Source of the DNA: Paenibacillaceae bacterium | GTDB taxonomy: Bacteria; Bacillota; Bacilli; Paenibacillales; Paenibacillaceae | NCBI GenBank assembly: GCA_004134985.1 | Contig: REGQ01000004.1 | Coordinates: 62,001 to 126,000 of the forward strand | DNA: 64,000 nucleotides | Direction of reading: 5' to 3' | Shown: positions 44,926 to 57,026 of the stretch, piece after piece | Layout: each line of letters begins with the position of its first letter | How positions within the stretch are numbered: the first letter of the stretch is position 1 | The notes under the pieces: model-generated | Seen by the model: only the letters and a program-made list of their open reading frames with translations | Told to the model about the DNA's origin: nothing | The model's database searches: none | Translations under genes and position numbers: made by a program

Positions 44926-46304
44926 AGCTGATTTTATTGTCAGGCGGTTCGGGCAAACGGTTGTGGCCGTTATCCAACGACGCGAGGAGCAAGCAGTTTC
45001 TTAGGATATTGAATGGTCCTGACGGTGAACGGGAATCGATGGTGGAGCGTGTCTGGCGCCAGCTCGGAGAAGCAGGACTGCAGAGCTCAGCCTACATTGC
45101 GACAGGGCAGGCACAGGAGGAAATGCTTCGCTGCCATCTCGGACCCAATGTTCCGATCATTTTGGAGCCAGAGCGCCGGGATACGTTCCCGGCGATCGCT
45201 CTCTCGGCCGTGTACCTGTATACCGTTGTCGGCACAAGCTTGAATGAGACGGTCGCAGTGCTGCCGGTGGACCCTTTCGTCGACGATTCCTTCTTCCAGC
45301 GCGTCGCTGACCTTGACGGTGCGGTAGGGGAATCCGGCGCAGAACTGGCGCTGATCGGCGTGAAGCCGACGCATCCGTCGGAGAAATACGGCTACATCGT
45401 CCCAGAGCAATCTTCGGAAGAAGAGGTTCCGTGGGGAGCCGCCCGCAAAGTAAGCCGCTTCACAGAGAAGCCGAGCGAGGCGGCCGCGGCAGAGCTGATC
45501 GAACAATCTGCGCTGTGGAATTGCGGCGTCTTCGCATTCAAGCTCGGCTACCTGATTCAGCTCTTGATCGAGCGCAAGCTGCCTATTCATTACGATGAGA
45601 TGGCCAAGCGCTATATAAATATGACGAAAACAAGCTTTGACTATGAAATTGTAGAGAAAGCCGCCAACGTATCGGTGCTGCCCTACGAGGGATCATGGAA
45701 AGACCTTGGCACATGGAATACGTTGACCGAGGAGATGGGTGCGCAAGTAACCGGCAGCGGCATCGTTACCGAAGATTCGGAGAATACGCATGTCATCAAT
45801 GAACTGGGCATTCCGATTACGGTGCTTGGCTTGTCCAATGCCGTTATCGCAGCCAGTCCGGATGGCATTCTGGTCGCTGAGAAATCGGCCAGCCCCCGCA
45901 TTAAGGAGGTTACCCGGCACTTTGATGCGCGTCCGATGTATGAGGAGCGCCGCTGGGGACATTTCGTCGTGCTGGACTGCTCTGTCAGTGAGGACGGGGA
46001 GCGAAGGCTGACGAAGCGGGTATGTGTCGAAGCCGGCAAAAATTTCAGCTACCACTTTCACTATAAACGCTCAGAGGTATGGACGGTGCTCTCCGGCGAG
46101 GGCCTGCTGCTGCAGGACGGAAGAATAAGAAAGCTGAAGCCTGACGATGTCGTGGTCATTCCCGCGCACAGCCGCCACAGCTTGATGGCGGTCAATGATA
46201 TGGAAATTATTGAAGTGATGCGGGGCCGGGAATTTGATGGAGACGAGACGGTCAGACTCGGTACAGTATGGGAAGACATTATGCGGTTTTGTGTGCAAAT
46301 TTAA
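44922..46304 (+). CDS. manC: Mannose-1-phosphate guanylyltransferase / mannose-6-phosphate isomerase
   Basis: 460 residues, both domains of the ManC/AlgA type. N-terminal nucleotidyltransferase with LSGGSGKRLWPLSNDARSKQF and FTEKPSEAAA; C-terminal cupin (about 345-460) with RRWGHFVVLD, YHFHYKRSEVWTVLSGEG and IPAHSRHSL. Makes GDP-mannose. Overlaps the previous gene by 4 bp. Confidence 0.93.
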   Translation: MKLILLSGGSGKRLWPLSNDARSKQFLRILNGPDGERESMVERVWRQLGEAGLQSSAYIATGQAQEEMLRCHLGPNVPIILEPERRDTFPAIALSAVYLYTVVGTSLNETVAVLPVDPFVDDSFFQRVADLDGAVGESGAELALIGVKPTHPSEKYGYIVPEQSSEEEVPWGAARKVSRFTEKPSEAAAAELIEQSALWNCGVFAFKLGYLIQLLIERKLPIHYDEMAKRYINMTKTSFDYEIVEKAANVSVLPYEGSWKDLGTWNTLTEEMGAQVTGSGIVTEDSENTHVINELGIPITVLGLSNAVIAASPDGILVAEKSASPRIKEVTRHFDARPMYEERRWGHFVVLDCSVSEDGERRLTKRVCVEAGKNFSYHFHYKRSEVWTVLSGEGLLLQDGRIRKLKPDDVVVIPAHSRHSLMAVNDMEIIEVMRGREFDGDETVRLGTVWEDIMRFCVQI

Positions 46305-46327
46305 CAAAATAGACGGGAGTGACAGAC

Positions 46328-47659
46328 ATGAATATTGCCGTAATAGGAACCGGTTATGTGGGGCTTGTGTCAGGTGTATGCTACGCGGAGCGGGGAAACA
46401 ACGTCATCTGTGTGGACAAGGATGAACATAAGATCAATCAACTGCTGCAAGGCATCGTGCCGATTTACGAGCCGGGGTTGAAAGAATTGGCCGATAAGAA
46501 CCGGCTGGCGGGACGGCTTCAGTTTACGACCGATCTGGTCAAGACGCTGCCTCAGGTTGATATTGTCGTCATTGCCGTGGGTACTCCCCCGCTTCCGAGC
46601 GGCGAGGCGGATATGCGTTATGTTGAAGCTGTTGCCAGGGAGATCGGCTATGCGATGGATGGCTACAAAATCGTCGTTGTAAAAAGCACGGTGCCTGTCG
46701 GCACGAACGAGCGTGTCAAATCGATTATCGCATCGATGACCAGAAAGCCGTTCGATATTGCCTCGGTACCCGAGTTTTTGAGGGAAGGGTCAGCAGTAGC
46801 GGATACGCTGAGCCCGGACAGGATTGTTATCGGCGCGGAAAGTCCTCGTGCCATCGAACAGCTCGTACTGCTGCATGAGAAGCTGACGAGCAAAATTGTG
46901 GTCACAGACATTCGCAGCGCGGAAATGATCAAATACGCTTCCAATGCATTCCTCGCTACCAAAATATCCTTCATTAACGAAATCGCCAATATATGCGAGA
47001 AAGTCGGGGCGGACGTAACCGAGGTAGCTCATGGCATGGGGCTGGATAGCCGGATTGGCTCCTCGTTCCTGCGGGCGGGCATCGGTTATGGCGGTTCTTG
47101 CTTCCCTAAAGACACCAAAGCGCTCATTCAAATTGCCGGCCATGTCGAATATGATTTCAAACTGCTGAAATCGGTAGTAGAGGTCAATCGCGATCAGCGG
47201 TTTGGCGTCATTGACAAGCTGCATCGTGCCCTCGGCAGCCTGCGGGGCAGAACGATCGGCATTTGGGGGCTGGCCTTCAAGCCGGAGACGGATGATGTAC
47301 GAGAGGCGCCCGCTGTGGAAATTATCGAACGTCTGCTGCTGGAAGGCGCTTCGGTACGTGTCACCGACCCGATTGCAGCCGACAATTTCCGCGAGCAGCT
47401 CGATCACCCGGCGATTGAATGGTGCAGAACGCCGATCGAGGCGGCGACCAATTGCGATGCGCTATGTCTGCTTACGGAGTGGAGAGAGTTTCTACAGACG
47501 GATTTGCGTGAGGTTGAATTGGCGATGGTGACGCCGATCCTGATTGATGGTCGCAATGCGTTTACAGCCGAACAGCTTCGCCATACTGGTTTTGCTTACT
47601 ATCCGGTTGGCCGGCCAGGCATGAACACCCAGGATATTGCGCTTCATGAACTAATTTAG
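46328..47659 (+). CDS. ugd: UDP-glucose 6-dehydrogenase
   Basis: 443 residues. NAD-binding IAVIGTGYVGLVSGVCYAERG, substrate motif KSTVPVGTNER, VPEFLREGSAV, and catalytic GIGYGGSCFPKDTKAL (Cys). Oxidises UDP-glucose to UDP-glucuronate, feeding the epimerase at 37.5 kb. ATG at 46328 follows ACGGGAGTG. Confidence 0.96.
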   Translation: MNIAVIGTGYVGLVSGVCYAERGNNVICVDKDEHKINQLLQGIVPIYEPGLKELADKNRLAGRLQFTTDLVKTLPQVDIVVIAVGTPPLPSGEADMRYVEAVAREIGYAMDGYKIVVVKSTVPVGTNERVKSIIASMTRKPFDIASVPEFLREGSAVADTLSPDRIVIGAESPRAIEQLVLLHEKLTSKIVVTDIRSAEMIKYASNAFLATKISFINEIANICEKVGADVTEVAHGMGLDSRIGSSFLRAGIGYGGSCFPKDTKALIQIAGHVEYDFKLLKSVVEVNRDQRFGVIDKLHRALGSLRGRTIGIWGLAFKPETDDVREAPAVEIIERLLLEGASVRVTDPIAADNFREQLDHPAIEWCRTPIEAATNCDALCLLTEWREFLQTDLREVELAMVTPILIDGRNAFTAEQLRHTGFAYYPVGRPGMNTQDIALHELI

Positions 47660-47689
47660 TGACAAATCATTGGATGAGGTGATGACAAG

Positions 47690-50400
<2,711 letters not shown>

Positions 50401-50404
<4 letters not shown>

Positions 50405-51525
50405 GTAAAGCGTGGAAGATTACGCTCCTGTCGGTGGGGACGCTGCTGCTCCTCGTCGTCATAGCATCTGCGCTGTTCTTGTGGAAAATTCGCTCTATTG
50501 ACCTTGAGGACATCCAGAACAGACGACTGGTGCAAGCAGAGCAAACCGGCAATGAATCAGAGAAAGGGCAAGCTTCCTTGCCCTCTTCTTTGGAGGGCGC
50601 AGTTGACAAAGCCAGCGATTTGGCAGGCAAATCGGTCAATGCGGAAGATGCGATGGACGTCGCATCGATTTTACTGAATTCAGGGTTGTCATTTCGGGAG
50701 ATGTACTACTTGCTTGGACAATCTACGGAAACGCTCAGCACCGAGGAGAAGCAGCGGATTCGTGATTTGCTGTTGAAAAAACTGACAACGGAAGAAATTA
50801 AAGCGCTCCGTTCGATTACCAAGGATTATGGAAAGTATCTGGTCATTGTCGATCCTGATTATCCGATCGAAGCGGTTGGTGTCGAGGACAAAGCAGAACG
50901 GCAGCGAATTTTGCAAGAGGTAGCCGATCGGAAGGCAGCAGAAGGTACGGTCCAGAGCGATGGTGCAGGGGGAAAAGAAACAGCAACCAGCGGCACCGGC
51001 GGCAAAGAAAGCAAGCCGGATGTACAGCAAACCGGAAACACGGGAACGACAGGGCAAGGCGCTAAGCAGCCCCAACAACCCCAGAAACCGGTGCAGAAGG
51101 ATACGACCGTGCAGAGCGGCAAGGAAACTGACTCGGATAAAGCGAAGCAGAAGAAAGAGCAGCAGGAGCTGGCACGCAAGGAGAAGCAGCTGAATGAGAA
51201 GTATACAGCGGAGTTGGAAAAGGTGAAGACTGGTTGTGTTAACCGGGCGAACGAACTGCTGAGCAGCTTGCTGTCCAATGTGGGTAATGATGATGGGGAA
51301 GGGGCGCTTGGCTCATCGGATCCAAAGCTGTTCAACGAAATATCGGCTGCGGAAGCGAGCTGCGATCAGCAGTACGCGGATTTGAAAGCCAGGGCAGAGG
51401 CCGAATTCAAAAGTCAGAAGCTAACGTTCAAGGCCGCAAGCGCTTGGGAGCGTGAATATAACTCGACCAAGGAAGAGATCCGGGGGCAGGCGATGAGCCA
51501 AATTATGAAAGAGATGAAAGGTTAG
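50401..51525 (+). CDS. Single-pass membrane protein of unknown function
   Basis: 374 residues. N-terminal membrane anchor (about 6-27), a helical region with FREMYYLLGQSTETLSTEEKQ (about 100-120), a Gln/Pro/Thr/Lys-rich disordered part and a coiled-coil end. ATG at 50401 shares bases with the SLH gene's stop (ATGA), so both are made together. No family recognised. It may hold the SLH protein or polysaccharide machinery at the membrane. Confidence 0.78.
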
Positions 51526-51537
51526 AACACGCTGCTG

Positions 51538-51891
51538 TCAGGGCGATTCATCCGACAATCTGTCGCGCACGACGCGCTCAAGCAGCCGTCTGACCAGTTC
51601 AATATCTTCTCTCTCGAGCGGGATGCCGTCCCAATGAAGCTGTTCGTAATTTAGCAGTTCTCTTGCATTGTTGCTGGGTTCAACAGGGTCGGCATAATCG
51701 GTAAGCCCCAGGAGATAGTCCGCGGATGTATTCAATTTCTTTGAAATGTTTTGAATGGTTTCCAATGTAGGTTGTCTGTAGCCGGATTCGTATCCTGCAT
51801 AGGTGCTTTTGGCAACGCCGACCGCATCAGCGACTTCCTGCATGGAATATTTTCTTCGTTTTCGCAACTGTTTGAGACGTTTCGCGAACAT
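51538..51891 (-). CDS. XRE-family transcriptional regulator
   Basis: 117 residues from ATG 51891 (GGAGGGC ahead). HTH_3 at about 4-60: FAKRLKQLRKRRKYSMQEVADAV.., KSTYAGYESGYRQPTLETIQNISKKL, ADYLLGLTDY, like SinR/phage-repressor proteins. The C-terminal 55 residues are acidic, perhaps for oligomerisation or antagonist binding. Convergent with the EPS operon, so an EPS regulator is plausible. Confidence 0.88.
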   Translation of the reverse strand: MFAKRLKQLRKRRKYSMQEVADAVGVAKSTYAGYESGYRQPTLETIQNISKKLNTSADYLLGLTDYADPVEPSNNARELLNYEQLHWDGIPLEREDIELVRRLLERVVRDRLSDESP

Positions 51892-52206
51892 ATAGGGCCC
51901 TCCTAAAACAATCATTACAAACATTTTACAATTAACGTCCCCTGCTTACAACTATCGGACAAGCCGCACATGCTGGTATGAGGGCCATTGGCAAGCAATA
52001 GTTAAATTATACTATAAATATTCCAAAATCGTTTAAAATCTATGAAAATATATGTGATCCTTCCATCATATCTCTGCCCTGCTGCAATCGTGAGCGGAAG
52101 CGTTCCGTTCCGGGAGGCGGATGTTTCACGGTTATCCCTTATATTTCCGCGCATAATTGTGTATGATAAGGGGATAGAATTTTCAACAGGGGAGAGGTTG
52201 ATCGAC
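51892..52206. other. Divergent intergenic region between XRE gene and glnS
   Basis: 315 bp with AT-rich stretches. A TATGAT at 52160-52165 could be the glnS -10. I see no operator of the TTATTCA type and no hairpin. Confidence 0.4.
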
Positions 52207-53877
52207 ATGGAACTGGAAAACAAACCGGCAACGTCAAACTTCATTAAGAACATCGTTAGTGAAGATTTGGCTTCGAACAAAGTGAGCGAGGTCGTTACGC
52301 GCTTTCCCCCGGAGCCAAACGGTTATCTGCATATCGGCCACGCCAAGTCGATTTGTCTGAATTTCGAACTGGCAGATGAATTCAACGGGCGGACAAATCT
52401 CCGCTTCGATGATACGAATCCGGCCAAAGAAGAGACGGAATATGTCGAAGCCATCCAGAAGGATGTCCAATGGCTCGGTTTCGAATGGGATAAGCTGTGC
52501 TTTGCTTCGAGCTACTTTGAAGAGATGTATGGGCGCGCCGTAATCTTGATCAAGAAAGGTCTTGCTTATGTGTGCGACCTGAATGCGGAGCAAATCCGCG
52601 AAATGCGCGGCACGTTGACGCGTCCTGGCTCGAACAGCCCGTACCGCGACCGCACTGTGGAGGAAAATCTGGATTTGTTCGCTCGGATGCGCGCTGGCGA
52701 ATTCAAGGACGGACAGAAGGTGCTGCGGGCCAAGATCGATATGGCATCGCCCAACATTAATTTGCGTGATCCGGTTTTGTATCGGATTGCTCATGCGCAT
52801 CACCACCGGACTGGCAATGAATGGTGCATCTATCCGATGTACGACTACGCCCACCCGCTTGGCGACGCAATTGAAGGGATATCGCATTCCGTATGCACGC
52901 TGGAGTTCGAGGATCATCGTCCGCTGTATGACTGGGTCATCGAACAGTGTGAGATGGAGGCCAAACCGCGCCAGTATGAGTTTGCCAGATTGAACATTAC
53001 GAACACTGTCATGAGCAAGCGGCTGCTGAAGCGGCTTGTTGATGAGAAAATAGTCGATGGCTGGGATGATCCGCGGATGCCGACGGTGTCCGGGCTGCGA
53101 CGCAAAGGGTACACCCCGGAGGCCATTCGCAATTTCTGCCGCGAAATTGGTGTGGCGCGGGCGTACAGTACCGTTGACGAGCGTTTTCTGGAACATTTTA
53201 TTCGTGAAGATTTGAAGCTGAAGGCGCTCCGTACAATGGCGGTTGTGCGTCCGCTTAAAGTCGTCATCACGAATTATCCGGAAGGGCAGACGGAACAGCT
53301 TGAAGCGGAGAACAATTCCGAGAACGAGGCGATGGGCAGCCGGATGATCCCCTTCTCCCGCGAGATTTATATCGAGCAGGATGATTTCATGGAGGATCCG
53401 CCGAAGAAGTATTTCAGGCTGTTCCCAGGCAATGAAGTTCGTCTGAAACATGCGTATTTCATTGTGTGCCAGGAAGTTGTCAAGGATGAGCAGGGCAATG
53501 TGATTGAACTGCGCTGTACCTACGATCCGGAAACGAAGAGCGGGTCCGGCTTTACCGGACGCAAGGTGAAGGGAACGATTCACTGGGTGGACGCCTCGCA
53601 GGCAGTGCCTGCTGAGTTCCGGATGTTCGAACCGCTCATTACCGATGAGGCGAATGAGGACGGCAAGGAATTTCTGGATTGCATTAATCCGAATTCGCTT
53701 GAGGTGCTGCAAGGCTATGTCGAGCCTGACATGAAAAAGTCGCAAGGGCAGGACAAGTTCCAATTTTTCCGTCACGGCTATTTCAATGTAGACCCGCAGC
53801 TTACTGGAGCGGAGAAACTGGTCTTTAACCGCATCGTTTCGCTCAAAAGCTCGTTTGATCCAAAGGCTGGCAAATAG
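52207..53877 (+). CDS. glnS: Glutaminyl-tRNA synthetase
   Basis: 556 residues. Class I signatures [15 protein letters not shown] (HIGH 42-45) and MSKR (269-272), then GlnRS beta-barrel domains. Start ATG 52207 with GGGGAGAGG ahead; the frame is open further upstream but without a site. Charges tRNA-Gln directly. Most Firmicutes lack this enzyme and use GatCAB on Glu-tRNA-Gln, so its presence suggests old horizontal transfer (family knowledge). Confidence 0.96.
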   Translation: MELENKPATSNFIKNIVSEDLASNKVSEVVTRFPPEPNGYLHIGHAKSICLNFELADEFNGRTNLRFDDTNPAKEETEYVEAIQKDVQWLGFEWDKLCFASSYFEEMYGRAVILIKKGLAYVCDLNAEQIREMRGTLTRPGSNSPYRDRTVEENLDLFARMRAGEFKDGQKVLRAKIDMASPNINLRDPVLYRIAHAHHHRTGNEWCIYPMYDYAHPLGDAIEGISHSVCTLEFEDHRPLYDWVIEQCEMEAKPRQYEFARLNITNTVMSKRLLKRLVDEKIVDGWDDPRMPTVSGLRRKGYTPEAIRNFCREIGVARAYSTVDERFLEHFIREDLKLKALRTMAVVRPLKVVITNYPEGQTEQLEAENNSENEAMGSRMIPFSREIYIEQDDFMEDPPKKYFRLFPGNEVRLKHAYFIVCQEVVKDEQGNVIELRCTYDPETKSGSGFTGRKVKGTIHWVDASQAVPAEFRMFEPLITDEANEDGKEFLDCINPNSLEVLQGYVEPDMKKSQGQDKFQFFRHGYFNVDPQLTGAEKLVFNRIVSLKSSFDPKAGK

Positions 53878-53949
53878 GCCAGCCATCGACCGACCGGCTT
53901 GCAACGAAGCCGGACCCTTTCCGCACTTATGCTGCTGCAAGGGATTAGG

Positions 53950-53979
53950 AGCCGGGCTGCTGCCGCAGTCCGGCTTTTT
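53950..53979 (+). terminator. Terminator of glnS
   Basis: AGCCGGGCTGC-4 nt-GCAGTCCGGCT with one G-U pair, then TTTTT. A smaller hairpin CCGGCTT/AAGCCGG precedes it. Confidence 0.85.
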
Positions 53980-54209
53980 CGGCATTGTATTGTGAAATAG
54001 AATGAATATATAGGGTCTCAGCCTGGAAATTAGTGCTTGCCTACTGTGTTGCCTGCCAACCACGCGGCGTGTGGTTGCCTGCCAGCACTGTATCGCCCCA
54101 CTGCACGCTGGGAGCTGCGCGCGGTGCGCGGGCAGCGAAGGGTTGCAGGATGCAGGGAGGTTGGGAAAACGAAAGCCGACGATAGAATTTCGCAATATTA
54201 GGGAACAAA

Positions 54210-54392
54210 TGTTGTATTTCTTACAACAATCCAAAAGAATGGCCGCAACAAGCGTGGAATTGTTGTATAAACTACAAGAATTTACCTGAATAGCGTTATT
54301 TCACTTAACAATTGTTGTATAATGTGCAGCAATTCCACGTGAATCGTCGAATACGACGGGATAAGTTGTAGAAAATACAACAATTTATCCCG
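54210..54392. repeat. Array of four related TTGTTGTA stem-loops
   Basis: Stem-loops at 54210-54228 (TGTTGTA-5 nt-TACAACA), 54258-54282 (AATTGTTGTA...TACAAGAATT), 54310-54334 (AATTGTTGTA...TGCAGCAATT, with G-U pairs) and 54357-54392 (CGGGATAA plus GTTGTA, complete pairing). Each has a 5-nt loop and they sit about 50 bp apart. No ORF. Confidence 0.7.
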
Positions 54393-54429
54393 TATGGTAC
54401 TTCTTTAGTTCAACTTATAGCGTCATACG

Positions 54430-54780
54430 CTAGCTTCGATATCCTGCAGCCAGCTCCTGTACACGATAACTAGCTTCGATATCCTGCAGCAGCTCCTGTA
54501 CACGATACTAGCTTCGATATCCTGTAGCCAGCTCCTGTACACGATAACTAGCTTCGATATCCTGCAGCCAGCTCCTGTATACGATAACTAGCTTTGATAT
54601 CCTGCAGCAGCTCCTGTACACGATAACTAGCTTCGATATCCTGCAGCCAGCACCTGTACACGATAGCTAGCTTCGATATCCTGCAGCCAGCTCCTGTACA
54701 CGATACTAGCTTCGAAATCCTGCAGCCAGCGCTTGTTCACTATAACTAGCTACTGTTCACTATAACTTGCTTCTATATCG
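54430..54780. repeat. 40-bp tandem minisatellite, about 8.5 copies
   Basis: Units begin CTAGCTTCGATATCCTGCAG and run 38-40 bp head to tail at 54430, 54470, 54508, 54548, 54588, 54627, 54667, 54706, with a half copy at 54746 and a degenerate one at 54766. No spacers, so not CRISPR. The unit contains GATATC and CTGCAG palindromes. Likely variable among strains. Confidence 0.92.
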
Positions 54781-54851
54781 CCGCGAAACGTTTTGCCTCT
54801 CCTGTCCAAAGGGTGGCAAAAGTCGTTTGCGCTTGAGATGAGGTGGAACAT

Positions 54852-55637
54852 TTGATAGATATTCATACACATCTATTGCCCGGAATTGATGATGGCGCCG
54901 CAACCTGGGAGGATTCGCTGGCGCTGGCCCGCGCAGCGGTGCAGGAAGGGGTGGCTTCGGTTATTGCCACGCCGCATCATGCTACCACACGCTATACGAA
55001 TGAAGCTGATGATATCGTTCGGCTAACGCAGGAAGCGAACGAGCGGCTGCAGCTGGCGGGAATTCCTCTCCAGGTGCTGAGCGGACAGGAAATACGCGTT
55101 CATGACGATCTGCTGGATGCCTGGTCGCGCGGCGAGCTGTTGACGCTGGGCGGATCGATGTACATCCTTCTGGAAATGCCTGCGTCATCGATACCGCGCA
55201 GTATGCCGGATCTCATTCATGAGTTGAAGCTGCTCGGGCTGAAGCCGATCATTGCGCACCCGGAGCGCAATGCGGAGGTCGCGCGCCATCCGGCAAGCTT
55301 CGCTGCGCTCGTTGAAGCGGGCGCATACGGCCAGATGACCGCACATTCGCTGCTGGGGGGATTCGGCGGCGGCATTCAGCGGATCGCCTGGACACTGTGC
55401 AGCAGCGGCCTGATCCATGTCATTTCCTCCGATGTCCATAACCTTCAGCCAAGAGGGTTTCGGCTCGCGGAAGCCTATGAGCAGGTGGGGCGCCGGATGG
55501 GAACGGCATGGCGTGATTACTATCAGAACAACGCAGATAGCATTGCAAGGAATCAGCCGTTTGCGCTGCCGCCGGCTCCGGCGAGGGGCAATGTGGGGTG
55601 GCGCGCGAAAATAGCGGCAGTGCTGCGGGGTGGATGA
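54852..55637 (+). CDS. PHP-type protein-tyrosine phosphatase (CpsB/YwqE family)
   Basis: 261 residues. IDIHTHLLPGIDDGA at the N-terminus, ATPHHATT, HPERNAEVA and SDVHN, metal-binding motifs of the PHP phosphatases that dephosphorylate BY-kinases. Start is TTG at 54852, five bases after GAGGTGG; a GTG nine bases earlier is possible. Separated by 20 kb from its probable kinase partner at 33.7 kb. Confidence 0.92.
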   Translation: MIDIHTHLLPGIDDGAATWEDSLALARAAVQEGVASVIATPHHATTRYTNEADDIVRLTQEANERLQLAGIPLQVLSGQEIRVHDDLLDAWSRGELLTLGGSMYILLEMPASSIPRSMPDLIHELKLLGLKPIIAHPERNAEVARHPASFAALVEAGAYGQMTAHSLLGGFGGGIQRIAWTLCSSGLIHVISSDVHNLQPRGFRLAEAYEQVGRRMGTAWRDYYQNNADSIARNQPFALPPAPARGNVGWRAKIAAVLRGG

Positions 55638-55702
55638 TTGACGACTCCGGTTTGATCATGATATTGTGAGTGCAATCATTCAACAGTAGAGGAAATGTGA
55701 TT

Positions 55703-56179
55703 ATGCGTAACACGAAGCGCTTTAACTATATTCGCATCATCGCTTGGGCTGCCGTCATATGCTGGATGTTCCTTATCTTCTATATGTCGGCCCAGCCGGG
55801 GCATCAATCTGATCAATTGAGCAAGGGCTTTGCTGCAACGATTCTTCGTGCAGTGGAGAAGATATTTTCCCAGACCGACATTGATATGAGCAAATTCAAT
55901 TATTTCATTCGGAAAAATGCCCACTTCTTCTCTTATCTGCTGTTAGGCATGCTCGCCGCCTATGCGGTGCGCAAGGTCAGCAGCCATTCTTTCTGGCGCA
56001 GAGCCGTGTACGCGCTAGGTCTGTGCGTTCTGTTCGCAATCTCGGACGAACTGCATCAATTGTACGTTCCTGGCCGCAGCGCCCGTGTCTTTGATGTGAT
56101 GATTGACAGCGCCGGCGCTACGGTCGGCATTGCGCTGACAATGGCGTGGCAGCGCTGGCGCAAGCCGCGGCAGAAATAG
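55703..56179 (+). CDS. VanZ-like membrane protein
   Basis: 158 residues with about four membrane segments, the motifs WMFLIFYMSAQPGHQSD, RKNAHFFSYLLLGMLA and SDELHQLYVPGRSARVFDVMIDSAG, typical of VanZ family proteins (role in envelope or phosphatidylglycerol homeostasis, uncertain). ATG at 55703. Confidence 0.9.
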   Translation: MRNTKRFNYIRIIAWAAVICWMFLIFYMSAQPGHQSDQLSKGFAATILRAVEKIFSQTDIDMSKFNYFIRKNAHFFSYLLLGMLAAYAVRKVSSHSFWRRAVYALGLCVLFAISDELHQLYVPGRSARVFDVMIDSAGATVGIALTMAWQRWRKPRQK

Positions 56180-56458
56180 AAGAAGATCTCCCCAGCAGAG
56201 AGCCATAGCATGCCTTTTATTACTCTTGCAGAGAAATTGTATAGTTTGGACTGATAATATTGTTCAAAATACCGCTTGGTCTAGGTTTTGCTATGGCGAA
56301 GCTGGTATTTAATGGTGCGCAAGCGCTATTTCGTAGAGGAGTGCCCGAACGGAAAATTGGCTCGTACAGCGTGCTGGTTAACAGGGTAGTTTTGCGAGGG
56401 CATGTCGTCGAGTGCAAGCTGTGCAAATCAAGGTTTTGTCTGCAGGAGGGGATAGGCT

Positions 56459-56650
56459 ATGGGGAGAAGACGGGGCATCAAATCGCTATGTCGTTTCGAA
56501 GGGTGTAATGACCCTCATTATGCCAGGGGAGTATGCAAGAAACATTACCACTACTGTTATTACCATTCTAAATTGAGCAAGAGCAAAAGCTTTTTCTACC
56601 CGACGGAGAACGAAGCCGGCGACGGGCAGCGTTGTTTGCGCCTGTCATGA
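56459..56650 (+). CDS. Small Cys/His-rich zinc-binding protein
   Basis: 63 residues. CRFEGCNDPHYARGVCKKHYHYC resembles the C..GC...hARGLC..HY motif of small phage/plasmid zinc proteins. AGGAGGGGAT site before ATG. The gap 56180-56458 upstream holds no other gene. Function unknown. Confidence 0.6.
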   Translation: MGRRRGIKSLCRFEGCNDPHYARGVCKKHYHYCYYHSKLSKSKSFFYPTENEAGDGQRCLRLS

Positions 56651-56708
56651 AGCGGGAAATCACATATTTTAGAGCAATACGTGCGACGCCTGCACTTTTT
56701 TGAGCGTG

Positions 56709-56742
56709 ACGCCCGGTTCCCTTCACTTTTGGGGCCGGGCGT
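56709..56742 (+). terminator. Terminator after the small zinc protein
   Basis: ACGCCCGG...CCGGGCGT with inner CCC/GGG pairing, followed by ATTTTATT. Confidence 0.7.
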
Positions 56743-56809
56743 ATTTTATTGCGTACAGCGAGCGACGAACAAGCGGTGCTATCGCTCCATTTTTGTCATC
56801 GTATTGGTG

Positions 56810-56818
56810 TGGTATAAT
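56810..56818 (+). promoter_or_regulatory. Extended -10 promoter for the chemoreceptor
   Basis: TGGTATAAT at 56810-56818; the leader to the ATG is about 200 nt. Confidence 0.5.
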
Positions 56819-56906
56819 GGTTCTCAGCTTCGCGGGCTGCAGACTGCCGGCGGGGCAATAGCATTGCTCCGATGTATTTAATGTGTTTTGATTTAATACC
56901 CGAGAC

Positions 56907-56971
56907 CTATTATTATAGTAATAGAAACCTAGCCGCATAGCTGATAAAATCAAGCTAAAACAGCGGGTTTC
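56907..56971 (+). ncRNA. Structured leader RNA before the chemoreceptor gene
   Basis: Hairpin CTATTA-6 nt-TAATAG (56907-56924) and a larger imperfect stem: GAAACC/GGTTTC and CGC/GCG around TAGCTGAT-AAA-ATCAAGCTA. It is reminiscent of a riboswitch, but matches no consensus I know (not GEMM-I). Confidence 0.4.
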
Positions 56972-57026
56972 CAGTTAAACTCCTGCATTAAAAAACAAGA
57001 AAAAAACATCGGGTGGAGTGAATTAT

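Noticed and set aside
54201-54215. Second LexA box
   Set aside because: GGAACAAATGTTGT matches only 11 of 14 and is explained by the TTGTTGTA stem-loop array.
52234-54234. 666-codon open frame on the minus strand
   Set aside because: It is antisense to glnS in a GC-rich codon frame, with no ribosome site and no recognisable protein pattern.
54430-54780. CRISPR array
   Set aside because: Units are joined head to tail with no unique spacers, vary by 1-2 bp, and no cas gene is near.
56907-56971. Cyclic-di-GMP-I riboswitch
   Set aside because: The leader is structured but lacks the GEMM-I conserved loops, so only an unassigned leader is claimed.
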